Positions 17,817 to 27,870 of a stretch of 39,109 nucleotides of DNA are shown in pieces. Positions within the stretch are counted from its first letter, which is position 1. Every line of letters starts with the position of its first letter. The stretch lies in contig NZ_CBYB010000005.1 in assembly GCF_000577275.2 (NCBI RefSeq), forward strand, positions 1 through 39,109, in the 5' to 3' direction. Origin of the DNA: Rhizobium favelukesii. Lineage in GTDB: Bacteria; Pseudomonadota; Alphaproteobacteria; Rhizobiales; Rhizobiaceae. The notes below the pieces were generated by a model that saw only the letters and a list, made by a program, of their open reading frames with translations, was not told the DNA's origin and searched no databases. The position numbers and the translations under genes are program-made.

Positions 17817-18612
17817 CCGGTGATTGCCGCACGTGCCTTGTCGCGCATGACGTGATCGAGTGTGCGGCCAATCAACAGGAAAAACAGCAGGGATACGGAT
17901 GCATCGAACCAGGCGTGCTCTCCATGATGGATCGTTTCCCAGAGCGACATCGAATAAGAAAGCGTCACGGCAAGCGAAATCGGCACATCCATATTGGTGC
18001 GGCCGTGCTTCAAAGCGTTCCATGCGGATTGGTAGAAGAAACGTCCGGCATAGATCAGCGTGGGCGCCGCGATCATTGCCGATATCCAATGGAACATGTC
18101 GCGCGTTGCAGCCTCCGCCCCGGACCAGATCGAGACGGAAAGCACATGATGTTTGCCGCTGCAAAGCCCGAGACGCCGACTGCCAGCAGCAGTTGATTGC
18201 GAACACGATCATCGTCGCTCAAGTCAGCCGTGAACAAATGCGCTTGATAGCCGCAGCCCGCAATTGCAGACAAAATGCCGGCTGGACTGACCGGCTTGCC
18301 GTTCATCTCCTCGTACCATACGCAGCTCACGCGCTTTGCCGTCAGGTTCACCCGCGCGCTCTTGACATATGGCAATTTATCAGCGCCCTTTCGATCGTCG
18401 AGATGCAGGCACCGCAGTGGACGCCTGGAACGCTGAAATCCGATTGCCTGAGACCGGCGCCCAGAGGCTGGCTGGCAAGCAGCGCCTCCTCGGCGCTGAT
18501 CACGGTTCTGCTCAGTGACAGCACGCCTTCGGCATCCATGGTGCAGCATGTCATTGGACGACCCCCGCGATATTGATCCTGAGGGCCTCGTGCATCACGG
18601 TCGTGCCCTCGT
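17817..18612 (-). pseudogene. Near-identical partial copy of fixI and the fixH tail
   Basis: These 796 bases match 3858-4655 in direct orientation with only a few differences. The copy holds the last 62 bases of fixH and the first 247 fixI codons, then runs into a flavoprotein remnant. One-base deletions near 18143 and 18376 break the frame, so it makes no FixI. It lacks the actuator, CPC and phosphorylation domains in any case. The very high identity points to a recent duplication or ongoing gene conversion with the intact copy. Confidence 0.93.
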
Positions 18613-18677
18613 GCACGAGCATAAGCGATCAATGAAAACAGAGATTCGAACAGCATCGGCGCAACTTCAGCAGCAAG

Positions 18678-19568
18678 TTATCGAGCCAAAAACATCGGTA
18701 TTGGCAGCTTCTCAGGTATCCATCTCGTGGCGCCGCCAAAGATCCGCTGACGCAGGGCGCGGTGGCCGTAAGCACCCATGACGAGCATGTCGGCTGATAC
18801 GTCCAGTGCGTGCTGCGCGAGCACCGTGGTCACCGCTGCGCCGACGCTCGGCACGCAATCGACCACCCCCCGAACACCGTGCCGAGCGAGGTAGTCAGCG
18901 AGGTCGACGGCCGGCTCGCGGTTTCCGTTGTAAGATGCCTGGCAATCGGACAGCATGACACGAACATCCTTCGATCGGGACAGAAGACCCAGCGCCTCTC
19001 GAACCGCGCGGGACGACTCGACGCGCCGATCCCATCCGACCAGCACGCGCCGGGGCGATAGAGTTGCCTTGGTACCCTTCGGCACAACAAGCAGCGGCTT
19101 TCCCGATTCGCCCAGACTACCATCGATAACTGACAGCGCGAGATCAGGGGCGCCAAGAATTAGGGGTCCGATTATTGTTAAATCCGAATAGAGCGCCCGC
19201 TGTCGCACAACGTCACCGACGCTGGCCTGGTCGCCATAATAGAAGTCGACCTCACAGCTAAGGCGCATGGTTCCCAGCAGTGTCTCAATTTCGCCAACCC
19301 GCCTTTCCTGCCTGACCATGTCCGTCGTCAGTCCATCGATTTCGCGGCACCGTCTGTCCAACATTTGTAGTTCGGATGCACGCCCTTCATGCCACGGACC
19401 GGATACTGCGCCAATGCCAGGAGTGATCAGCATCGGCGGACGGGTAGCAAGCCCAATGACGAGGACGGAAAGGTGCGCTCCGATCTCGGCACACAAGGTG
19501 GCTGCTGTTCTGACGTCTTGATCGGAATGGTCAGCTCTCATCACACTGAGGACGCATTTAAAGGCCAT
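18678..19568 (-). CDS. Tandem universal stress protein (UspA family)
   Basis: A 296-residue protein with two Usp domains (about 1-150 and 155-296). The second domain carries the ATP-binding signature GAYGHRALRQRIFGG, G-x2-G-x9-G followed by a small residue pattern, and the alphaproteobacterial ending PIPMFLAR. The first domain lacks a clear glycine motif. ATG 19568 (MAFKCVLSVM) follows an AAAGAGA site; the longer frame from 19622 adds a basic, non-conserved leader. Such tandem Usp proteins are often part of Fnr/FixK regulons in proteobacteria, but I find no good box here; an imperfect one with a 5-base spacer lies near 19668-19682. Confidence 0.9.
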   Translation of the reverse strand: MAFKCVLSVMRADHSDQDVRTAATLCAEIGAHLSVLVIGLATRPPMLITPGIGAVSGPWHEGRASELQMLDRRCREIDGLTTDMVRQERRVGEIETLLGTMRLSCEVDFYYGDQASVGDVVRQRALYSDLTIIGPLILGAPDLALSVIDGSLGESGKPLLVVPKGTKATLSPRRVLVGWDRRVESSRAVREALGLLSRSKDVRVMLSDCQASYNGNREPAVDLADYLARHGVRGVVDCVPSVGAAVTTVLAQHALDVSADMLVMGAYGHRALRQRIFGGATRWIPEKLPIPMFLAR

Positions 19569-19674
19569 GTAACTATCTCTTTCTGTGTAGTCTCGGGCCT
19601 GTAAGCGCGTTCGAAGGCGCAAGACTTGTCACGTCAACCACAGTGGTAGGAAAAGGTAGTGCTGACCGTACTGA

Positions 19675-21861
19675 TCATTTATCAACGTTCCTATCCGCAC
19701 CGGAGCGCGACGCCGGCCGCACTCCCATCTCCTTGAGCAACCGGCCTGCGTCATCGATCTTGTCCATGGTCCAGAGGATGAAACGACTATCGACATGAAT
19801 GCTGCGGGTGCGGTCCGCGATAGGGGCCGCCCAATCCGAGATAACGCCCTCGAGGACACCGTCGAAGGCGAGACCCACGAACTCGCCGCGCCCGTTCAGT
19901 GTCGCCGAACCGCTATTGCCGTTTGTTATGTCGACCGTGGATATGAAGTCGACTGGCAGCGTGCCCTGCGCCGGCGCGACATAGGGGCCATAATCCTTGG
20001 CCCGGATCGCGGCAATGGCGGCAACCGGCGCATCAAACTCGCCCTTGCCAGTGTGTTTAGCAAGAAGTCCCTCGGCCGTGGTGAAGGGCGTCCAGATCTG
20101 CCCGTCGCGCGTTTGCCCCGTCACCTTGCCCCAGGTGAGGCGAAGCGACCCATTCGCGTCGGGGTACATCGGCCGACCGACCGCCTGCCGATAGGCTAGC
20201 AAGCCCCGCATATAAGTCGCGCGCGCCGCCTGCGTGCGGCCGACGCGGTCCTTCTCCGCGCGCTCCGCAGCTATGTCGCCCGGATAGAGCGCGACCGCCA
20301 GCCTGATGAAAGGATCGTCTGACGCCTCGAAGGCAGCAGCTGGCTTGTCGAGCCAGCCGAACCGCGTGGCCGTGTCGTCGAGTTTGGTATCTCCATAAAG
20401 TCGATCAAGGCCGATTTGCTCCAGAGCGGTCTCGAACGCAGTATCGCGGTCCTTTGCGTCCAGCCGGCGATATTCCTCGAGCGCCGCCTCGAACAGCTTA
20501 CGATCGACGTCGGACAGATATCGGCGTTCGAGCTGCTTCAGTCGATCGGCGATCGCATTGCGGTCACGATCCTGAAAGCCGCGTTCGCGATCGTCATCGG
20601 GCTTCTCATGCTCCTTCGCCCAGCGATAGAGAGTGCGCGTGGATGAGAGCATCTGCGCGCTGTCCAGCAGCCCCTGCCGCAGCCCCTCGAACGACACCTG
20701 GCTGTTCTCGGCCACCATGGCGTCCAGCTCGCGGATTGCTGCGCCATAGCGCGCTTGACGCGCGGGATCGTCAGCGACCCAGTCGCGATAAGCTTTCTCC
20801 TCGGTCGCCTTGCGAGCACTGAGTCCAATGGCATCGACGCCGGCGAGATCGCCCGCCAGCTTCTTCTCATAGTTCTCGACCCCTTGCAGTAGCGGAGCGT
20901 AGCCGATTTGCGCGTCGCGATTGCCAGCGGTGGCCTGGGTGATCTGGGAGGCATAATTCGAAAGCAAATGCTGCTGCAGCGGTTCGTAATGCGCGAAGTT
21001 GAATTCCATTTCGCCGGCGGTGAGGAACCGGTAGGTCGCGCCAGGAAAGCCGGCAACCATTACGAAATCGCCTTCTTGCACGCCTTCACTGGCTATGCGC
21101 AGCCAACTCTTCGGCCGGTAAGGCACATTGTCACGCGCATAGGGCCGGGAGGAACCATCAGGAGCGACATAGGCGCGATAAAAGCCGAAGTCGCCTGTGT
21201 GGCGCGGCCACATCCAATTGTCCGTTTCGCCGCCGAAGTTACCGATGCCGAGCGCGGGCGCATAGACGAGGCGCACGTCCTCAATTTCGAGCTTCTGCTC
21301 GAGATAGTAGGAGGCGCCGCCATAATAGAACCTTACGCCGCAGCGGCGATTGGGCTGTTCTTCACACACGGCGATCAGCGCCTTGCGGTTCGCTTCGAGC
21401 CGCTCATAGCGGGCAAAGCCGTTCAGCTTGTCCGAGACGCCCTTGAGCATGTCAGCGGTCACATCCCGCATATCCTCGATCACATAGATACGGCTGTCGG
21501 GCGCCGCAGGCAATTCTTCATCCAGGCTCTTCGCCAGAAAGCCGTTGGTGAGATAGTCCTGGCTCTCCGTGCTGTTGTACTGGATGGATCCCAGCACGCA
21601 GTGATGGTTGGTCGCGACCAGCCCTTGCGGACTGACGAAGGAGGCGGAGCATCCGTCCAGTGATACGATCGCGCTGAGCGGGTAAGCGTCCAGACGGCTC
21701 AGCTGTGCGGGATCGATCTGAAGCCCATCCGCGCGCATGGCCGCGCCCAGTTCTGCGGTCTGGCCCGGCATCCACATACCTTCGTTCGCCGACGCAGCGG
21801 CGGCCGTCGAGAGCAACGCGGCGGCACTTGCTTGGGCCAAATATTTCATACTCGAGTTCAT
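19675..21861 (-). CDS. S46-family dipeptidyl-peptidase (DPP7/DPP11 type), secreted
   Basis: A 728-residue serine exopeptidase with a signal peptide of about 25 residues (cleavage near AAASA-NEGMW). Catalytic triad: His86 in TNHHC, Asp224 in RHTGDF, Ser650 in NGNSGS. His86 and Asp224 agree with the numbers I recall for bacterial DAP BII. Gly668 in FDG occupies the position that is Gly in DPP7 and Arg in DPP11, so cleavage after hydrophobic residues is more likely than after acidic ones. The helical domain between Asp and Ser is present, so it looks intact. S46 peptidases are typical of Bacteroidetes, Xanthomonads, Sphingomonads and Caulobacter, and look out of place beside fix genes; horizontal gain is plausible. 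The ribosome site is AGGAG, somewhat distant. Confidence 0.93.
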   Translation of the reverse strand: MNSSMKYLAQASAAALLSTAAAASANEGMWMPGQTAELGAAMRADGLQIDPAQLSRLDAYPLSAIVSLDGCSASFVSPQGLVATNHHCVLGSIQYNSTESQDYLTNGFLAKSLDEELPAAPDSRIYVIEDMRDVTADMLKGVSDKLNGFARYERLEANRKALIAVCEEQPNRRCGVRFYYGGASYYLEQKLEIEDVRLVYAPALGIGNFGGETDNWMWPRHTGDFGFYRAYVAPDGSSRPYARDNVPYRPKSWLRIASEGVQEGDFVMVAGFPGATYRFLTAGEMEFNFAHYEPLQQHLLSNYASQITQATAGNRDAQIGYAPLLQGVENYEKKLAGDLAGVDAIGLSARKATEEKAYRDWVADDPARQARYGAAIRELDAMVAENSQVSFEGLRQGLLDSAQMLSSTRTLYRWAKEHEKPDDDRERGFQDRDRNAIADRLKQLERRYLSDVDRKLFEAALEEYRRLDAKDRDTAFETALEQIGLDRLYGDTKLDDTATRFGWLDKPAAAFEASDDPFIRLAVALYPGDIAAERAEKDRVGRTQAARATYMRGLLAYRQAVGRPMYPDANGSLRLTWGKVTGQTRDGQIWTPFTTAEGLLAKHTGKGEFDAPVAAIAAIRAKDYGPYVAPAQGTLPVDFISTVDITNGNSGSATLNGRGEFVGLAFDGVLEGVISDWAAPIADRTRSIHVDSRFILWTMDKIDDAGRLLKEMGVRPASRSGADRNVDK

Positions 21862-23577
21862 GCTGCACTAACTCCTAACCTTTTGCGCGACTGGATCGAT
21901 GACCATCGGGATGACCCTACCTCCCCTAGTATCGGTTCGTACCGCGACGTTTGCGGATCATCCGAAGCACCAATCGTGCCAAAGAGAAAAACTCTTTCAA
22001 TACAATATGGTGAGCCGCCCGCCCCTATGTCCGATCTCCGACATTTATCGAGGACCCGACACACTGTCGTCCTTGCGACACTGCAGTGGCCCGTCCCTAC
22101 CTCATGCTGCCGGCCCGCATCGCGCCCTCACTGTCGAATGTCTTTATGGTTGTTAAGCTTTCCGTCCCGCTTTCCCGTCCGAACTGCAGGTCCAGCAGCC
22201 CCCGCTCGCGCGGGCCGCCCGCCTTTGCGGCGGCTTGAATGAGCGTGCACGGGGCGGCGGATGGTGGAGAGATAGTCGGCTGCTTTACAGCGCCTGGGCT
22301 ATCTCGATACGACTGGGTGTCGGCTCTGATTGCGCGCGAACTTTCCGAAAAACGCGCCTATCAAGGTAGACACTTCCCCTTGAGTGACTCGATCGGACTA
22401 TTTTTCCGTTTTCACCCAGACGAGCGTCTCACCCGTCGCCCGGTTGTCCCAGAGATAGTATGGTGCGAAGCGCGCCTTGGCAGGTCGGCGTTCTGCCGGC
22501 TCCTTGCGGCAAAGCACCTTACCCCAGTTCGCCGTGTCTTCGCGCTCGACCGACATCGATAGGGACCGCGTCGTTCAGTTCGTTGACCACGGTCGTCTCC
22601 GCCTCCGAAAGCTAGCGGGGATAACGTCGCGTTCAGATCTTTATATTCCGTCGCGATTTCCGCCATACCGGGATTTAGACCGACGCTTGAATCCGCCTTC
22701 TCGCGGTGGAACCTATCTGCCAGAACTTCAGGCAGACCCAGGTGCAGGCTTCGCAGCCGATGCGGCGGCCGAATAGGAAATTCGCAGTGGGAGGTCACAG
22801 CGACCGTAATCATCTAGCTCACATAGAGTCCTCGCCGTTGGAGACGTCAAAATTTCACCTGCGTCGTCGATGCGTGACAGGTGCATGACCTCACCCGCAA
22901 CAGGTGTTCCACCCGCGCCGATGCGCAGGCAAGGCATGCATCGATGGCGGTCAGATCTCCGCGTCCATCTGGAGCCCTCGCGGGTCAAGAAAGCACCTCT
23001 TCGTGACTTCCCCAATGCAGGCAGCTAGTTCTTTTCTGGGAGCGGCCATTTTGGCAAAAACTTCGCACGCCTCGGCGACGGGCGGATGGCCGCGGCAATC
23101 GCAGCAATCCTGCTGGTTCGGTGCCTGCGCGCGACGCCATCGGCCACCGGCTCTGTTGTTTCTAAGACCCAAGCTAACGCTCTGGGCGCCCAGCGGTAAT
23201 GAGAGATCGATAACTCGCAGGGGTGCAAACCGATCCCCTTCTCGGGCCTGATTCCGAACTGGAAGCTCTTGTTTGGCTCAATCGAGGAGCAGCCTATCCT
23301 CTGCCGGCCCTTGGCTCGGCTTTTCTGATGCGATCCATGCATGGCAAAATTTGATCTCCTAAGGCACGGGTGACTGGCTGGGCGGGCAACGAAATTTTTC
23401 CTTCAATGTCCAACCATCGCCGAAGCGGTAGTGAGGTGACCCTTCATAACGCCTCTGATTCAACTTCCATAGTCTCGCAGTTGGTTGTTTGACAAATTGA
23501 GAAGAAGAGCACCGCCATTCAGAGTCCACAAATCGCGTCCCGATTTCATTGCGGCCGCATCAATGACCATTCGTCGC
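21862..23577. other. 1.7 kb without an intact gene
   Basis: Frames on both strands are short and lack family signatures, apart from the possible glycosidase tail at 22398-22556. It is probably decayed sequence between two accessory blocks. Confidence 0.6.
22398..22556 (-). pseudogene. Possible tail of a glycoside hydrolase (GH127-like)
   Basis: A 52-residue frame ends with APYYLWDNRATGETLVWVK. The pattern PYY-x-W-x-NR followed by a VW strand recalls the C-terminus of GH127 (DUF1680) beta-L-arabinofuranosidases. No upstream domain is present in any frame. The match is short and could be wrong. Confidence 0.3.
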
Positions 23578-24852
23578 TCAGATGACAAAATTGAGTAATT
23601 CAGAAAGAAAGAGACAGGCGGCGCCGCGCAGAGCTGCCACGTCTTCGCTATCGCCAAAAGCAAGAGCAATCTCCTCACCCGGGCGATGGAACACCAATTC
23701 TCGAAAGCTCCCTTCAATGAGATTGAGCATCGTCTTTCCTCCGAGCACGATATCCCCATGAAGAACAATGCAATCGGGCGCCATCAATTGCTGAAGATTC
23801 GCCAATCCAACCGAAATGTTGAATGCATACTGTTGAAGTAGTTCCTTTGCGCCCTTGACGCCGCCACCGGCCAAAGTCACCAAACGGCCAGCATTCAACA
23901 TGTGAGGTTTCGGCACCCCCCTGGCTTTTGCCTCATCCCTTAACCACCTCAAGCTGGCGATTGTTTCCCAACATCCGCGTCGGCCGCATTGGCACACATG
24001 GCCATTGAGTTGTACGGTCGTATGGCCGATTTCGCCGCCTGCTCCCGCAGATCCTCGATAAAGATGTCCATTAAGGTATAGTGCGCCACCCAAAGCCTCA
24101 CCGATGTAGACCGCCGCGAATGTTCTCCGGCCACGTCCTTGCCCAAACCAACGATCGCCAACGAGGAAAGCTCTGGTATCCTGATCGACACACACATGTA
24201 CCCCAAATCTTTTCGACAACTCTGGTCCCACCGGAAATCCATCAAGATATGGGGCGAGACTGACATTCACGATCGAACCGGTCTCCGTATTGATCATTCC
24301 TGCAACCGCAACACCGATGCCTAAAATCGGCAAGTTAGCAGATGCGATGGTCTCTTCCACACAGGTGCTGACAATCCGAAATGCGTCGGAGGCGTCTGCT
24401 AGCTCTGTGGGGAAATCGGTGGCACGCTGTGCATAGATCTCGCCATCTAGAGAGACCAAGCACGTGCGTACGCGATTGTGCATCAGGAGAACCGCGCATA
24501 TAGGCCTTGCATTCTTTGAGAACCACAACCTGGTAGCCGGTTTGCCGCCAGCCTCATTAGGAGGTACCACCTCTCCTTCCGCGAGGATCCCCTGATTGAT
24601 TAAGGGCTGCACAATTCCGCCGATAGTAGCTCGATTTACACCGGTGAATCGTGCCAGATCCGCTCTGCTAGTCGCCCCCATATCGTACAAGGCCTGGAGC
24701 AGCCGGCCCCGATTTGCAGGCCCTAAGGTCCCGGTTGAAATCAGCTTCTGGGCCGGCATACGCTTGGCGCCGTCGATCTTACAACAATCGTTAGAAGCGT
24801 CCGAACTTTCTCCAATACGTTGATTTTCCAGTCTTTTTATCATAGAATCCAT
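23578..24852 (-). CDS. ROK-family (NagC/XylR-type) transcriptional regulator
   Basis: A 424-residue protein. An N-terminal winged HTH (about 45-92) contains SRADLARFTGVNRATIGGIV. The ROK domain follows, with a sugar-site acidic residue Asp225, EIGHTTV (His277) and the zinc motif CQCGRRGC (Cys287, Cys289, Cys294). The ATP-binding DxGxT motif near residue 120 is lost, so this is a sugar-responsive repressor, not a kinase. The start could also be the ATG at 24843; no good ribosome site distinguishes them. It is divergent from the aminotransferase at 25307 and probably regulates it. The ligand is unknown, likely a sugar or amino sugar. Confidence 0.9.
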   Translation of the reverse strand: MDSMIKRLENQRIGESSDASNDCCKIDGAKRMPAQKLISTGTLGPANRGRLLQALYDMGATSRADLARFTGVNRATIGGIVQPLINQGILAEGEVVPPNEAGGKPATRLWFSKNARPICAVLLMHNRVRTCLVSLDGEIYAQRATDFPTELADASDAFRIVSTCVEETIASANLPILGIGVAVAGMINTETGSIVNVSLAPYLDGFPVGPELSKRFGVHVCVDQDTRAFLVGDRWFGQGRGRRTFAAVYIGEALGGALYLNGHLYRGSAGAGGEIGHTTVQLNGHVCQCGRRGCWETIASLRWLRDEAKARGVPKPHMLNAGRLVTLAGGGVKGAKELLQQYAFNISVGLANLQQLMAPDCIVLHGDIVLGGKTMLNLIEGSFRELVFHRPGEEIALAFGDSEDVAALRGAACLFLSELLNFVI

Positions 24853-25306
24853 CGCATCAATCCACTTACGGCGAAATTCGGTTGTTCGCTCTGCCTATTG
24901 ACTAGCTGGGGCCAACCCGTGGCTCGCGGCGCCGGGAGAGCCTTGGGATTGTAACTGCGAATATGCGCCAGTCTTCCAGACCGCTCTATCGGCCCAAGCC
25001 GCGCAAGGAAATCTGTGGCCTCTTCGTTCAAGCCTCCTTCCGTCCAATGTCTTCAATTGGCGTGGGTAGTCATTAAAAAACAGTTGAAGTTTTTCTACAG
25101 GCCATTGATCCCGACGCGGTCTGCACGCAGGACTGCCTCGCAGCGTGCTGCATTCCCACATTATACATACGCCGGCACTTAAGCTGCAAATAATCAAAAA
25201 ATATACTTCATAATATACTTTATTCTATGGTTGAATGCTACGCAGAGCACATAGATTATTCCACCTTTATCGGGTAGCAATGCAATTGAAAACGATCGGA
25301 GCAGTA
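24853..25306. other. Divergent intergenic region between ROK regulator and aminotransferase
   Basis: A 454-base region without a gene. The right part is AT-rich. ATATACTT occurs twice in direct orientation (25201-25208 and 25213-25220), 12 bases apart, about 90 bases before the aminotransferase start. The repeats are candidates for an operator or overlapping promoter elements. Confidence 0.5.
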
Positions 25307-26596
25307 ATGAATGGACATACCGCACCAGGTCTCAAGGCCAGCAAAACAAGGTGTCTTTTCTCCGACGTTAAACTCGCCGTCTTCGGTGGAGAGCCTGTTG
25401 TCCCTCAGGGACGTATTACACCTTGGCCCGCCGCAGAAACGAAGCATTTGGAAGCTCTTCGCGGAGTTGTAGATGGTGGAAGATATCATCGGGTTAACCA
25501 TCCAATTGTGATCGAGTTGGAGCAAAACCTTGCAAGATGGACCGGGAGGTGGCAGGTGCGCGCCGTGGGCAGTGGTACGGCGGCGATCCACATCGAACTT
25601 GACTACGTCAAGAAGCGAGGGGAGCGCGTCATTACCGCGGCGCTGAATTGGCCCGGAGCGGTTGGCCCAATTGGAATCAGTGGTCTCAAGCCGGTCTTCG
25701 TTGATGTCGACATGAACTTAGCTGGGATCGATCAAGGGGCGGCCAACGAACTGTTCGGACCAAACGTTGCTGCGGTTCTCATCACCCACCTTTTCGGCAA
25801 TAATGTTCTTGTGCCCGATGCAAGATCTGCCGCGCGGACTCAAGGCATTGCGGTGATCGACGATGTCTGCCAGTCGATCGGTGCCGCCAAAGCGATCGTC
25901 AACGGGTCCCATCTTGATGCCGACGCGCTCGCTCTTTCCGGAAACGGCGCTAAGCACCTCGGCGCCGGCGAACTAGGGTTTGTAATTACCGACGACTCCA
26001 ATCTGATTGCACACGTGGATCGCGTATCGCTGACGAGCTCATCCCGAAATGGCGAGCGAATATTCTCCCCCTATTCCCAAGGGTATAACTACAGACCTAA
26101 CGTATTCTCCTCATCAATCGCAAAGCTTCGAGTCGAAAGGCTGGACACGCAACTCCAAATCCGAAGAGACAATGGAAGATTTTTGTGGGAGATGATCCGG
26201 GAGCTTGCAGGCATACTTCCACTATTCAATCCGTCCGACGGTAATCAATCAATGCTCAACTTTCCCCTACGAATCGAACCTGAAGCACTCGGCTTCGGGC
26301 CAGGCCCGGCTGCAAGGGACTTTCTGGTGAAATCGCTGCAGGCCGAAGGCGTGCCCATCTGGGTTTGGCTTACGAAACCCGTCTTCGAATATCTCCCAGG
26401 TATTCGCGACGAATGGAGGGCCACCGATTTTCCAAACACGGTAAAGCTCTTAGATACGATGTTTTATGTTTCCGAGATTGCGCCGCCCAATAATATTGAA
26501 GTGATGAAGCTTTACGCAGAGGCGTTTCACAAGGTTTGGAAGGCTCTTTACAAGCTGGGCCCGAAGATAGCCGATTCCATCAAACGCACGGGGTGA
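25307..26596 (+). CDS. DegT/DnrJ/EryC1/StrS-family PLP-dependent aminotransferase
   Basis: A 429-residue fold-type I aminotransferase. Visible elements are the phosphate-binding GSGTAAIH (88-95), THLFGN (160-165), IDDVCQSIG with Asp186 for the pyridine nitrogen, and Lys216 in SGNGAKHLGAGELG, which forms the PLP aldimine. The usual SFH before this Lys is replaced by GNG. These enzymes transfer an amino group to keto-sugars or cyclitols. The C-terminal 35 residues are basic and poorly recognisable. I chose ATG 25307, which has GGAG 5 bases upstream; ATG 25235 and 25280 extend the frame without a ribosome site. Divergent from a ROK regulator; no sugar-nucleotide enzymes lie next to it, so the substrate is unclear. 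Confidence 0.88.
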   Translation: MNGHTAPGLKASKTRCLFSDVKLAVFGGEPVVPQGRITPWPAAETKHLEALRGVVDGGRYHRVNHPIVIELEQNLARWTGRWQVRAVGSGTAAIHIELDYVKKRGERVITAALNWPGAVGPIGISGLKPVFVDVDMNLAGIDQGAANELFGPNVAAVLITHLFGNNVLVPDARSAARTQGIAVIDDVCQSIGAAKAIVNGSHLDADALALSGNGAKHLGAGELGFVITDDSNLIAHVDRVSLTSSSRNGERIFSPYSQGYNYRPNVFSSSIAKLRVERLDTQLQIRRDNGRFLWEMIRELAGILPLFNPSDGNQSMLNFPLRIEPEALGFGPGPAARDFLVKSLQAEGVPIWVWLTKPVFEYLPGIRDEWRATDFPNTVKLLDTMFYVSEIAPPNNIEVMKLYAEAFHKVWKALYKLGPKIADSIKRTG

Positions 26597-26876
26597 GAAA
26601 GCCGAGATCCAGGTAAGCGCGTGCATCTCGCCCACATTTTGATGCCCGCATGGTGCGAGGAAGAGGAAAATCGTTGATCCCGAAAGCGCCCGGAGTATCG
26701 ACGTCAACCAACCTGTAGCCAGCGTGATAATCCGGGGTGCGCAAGCTCGAAGTTGGGATCAGCGACCTTCATCCGTCTGGCGGCGGCAAACGACCCTGCC
26801 TAAAGTTTATCACATATGGAAAAAGGGCGATGTCACGTTATCAGCAGCTTAACGGTTGATGGATAATTCGGCTGAG

Positions 26877-27304
26877 ATGAACTCGCCGACTCTCAGTTAC
26901 AAGAACCACCGCTTTCCACCGCAGATCATCGCCCGTGCGATCTGGCTGTATTTCCGGTCCCTTTGAGCCTGCGGCTGGTCGAGGAAATGCTGTTGGAGCG
27001 CGGCATTGTCGTGTCTTACGAAACGATACGGCGATGGAGCCGCAAATTCGGGGCGGCTTACGTCAAGCAGTTGCGCAGAAGGAAGCCGTCGCGAACGGAT
27101 ATCTGGCATTTGAACGAGGTCGTGATTTCCATCGGTGGCGGAAAACATTTGCTTTGGCGTGCCGTTGACCAGGACGGTTACGTCCTCGACGAGATCGTCC
27201 AAGCCCGCCGCGATACCAAAGCTGCCAAGCGATTGCTGGTCAGACTGTTGAAGAAGCAAGGCCTGATGCCGAAGCGAGTCCTCCCTGCCATGCGGAGAAA
27301 TTGA
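26877..27304 (+). mobile_element. IS6-family transposase, frameshifted and truncated
   Basis: The frame from ATG 26877 encodes LSYKNHRFPPQIIARAIWLY and then stops; the next frame continues LRLVEEMLLERGIVVSYETI, RRWSRKFGAAYVKQLRRRK and DIWHLNEVVISIGG. A single missing base near 26961 (the FRF codons) explains the break. The catalytic Asp of DQDG is present, but the protein ends near MPKR, before the second Asp and the Glu of the DDE triad. The element is dead. I could not identify its terminal inverted repeats. Confidence 0.85.
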
Positions 27305-27870
27305 TGGAAGCAGGTGCTATAAGGATATTCGACCATATGACAGTATTGCCGGGGATCTTGGGAAGTTCGTAGCAGCAGATTCACGCAGTCGAAAATTGTT
27401 CATCCAGGAAGTCGACCTCTGAATCGCTCGGACGTCTGCGGGTGACATCCCACCGGCGTTGATAGCCACGTAATCGGTGTTCGGCCTCATCTTGGCGGAT
27501 CTAGGTGGACGCAGCACCTGGGCCTAAAATGGGTCGATTGTGTAGGCGGGTATCGTCCTCCTGAGCCTTGTCCGCCCGCAAGCGGAATGTTGGTGCCGCT
27601 GCTCGAACGTGTCCGTCGGAGATCACCTGCTCGTAGGCGGCCGTTACTGGGATCCTGGAGACACCGAATTGGTCCTCAAGCGCGCGACTCGGGGTAATGT
27701 GTCATCCGCCGTGCAAACGCGAGATCTGATTGCGTCATGTAAGGAAGGTAGATGGGTCACTCCGGTTTTTCTTGAGTCTTTTCGAGACTGAGCCAACAAA
27801 ACATTCCCTTACTGGGGGTTTATTTTTGGCCACATGATGTCAATAATGCGCTGACGTCAAGGAGATGCTT
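27305..27870. other. Intergenic after the IS remnant, no supported gene
   Basis: No frame shows a family signature. A 60-codon frame at 27609-27791 has no ribosome site and ends 80 bases before the PaiB-like gene. The region has the mixed look of insertion-sequence scars. Confidence 0.5.

Noticed and set aside
19668..19682. CTGAT-N5-ATCAA upstream of the universal stress protein gene
   Set aside because: Spacer is 5 rather than 4 and one half is imperfect, and it lies against the end of the peptidase gene. Not a credible FixK box.
25307..26596. Lipopolysaccharide or Nod-factor sugar operon
   Set aside because: Only the aminotransferase is present; no glycosyltransferase, epimerase or nucleotidyl-sugar gene accompanies it.
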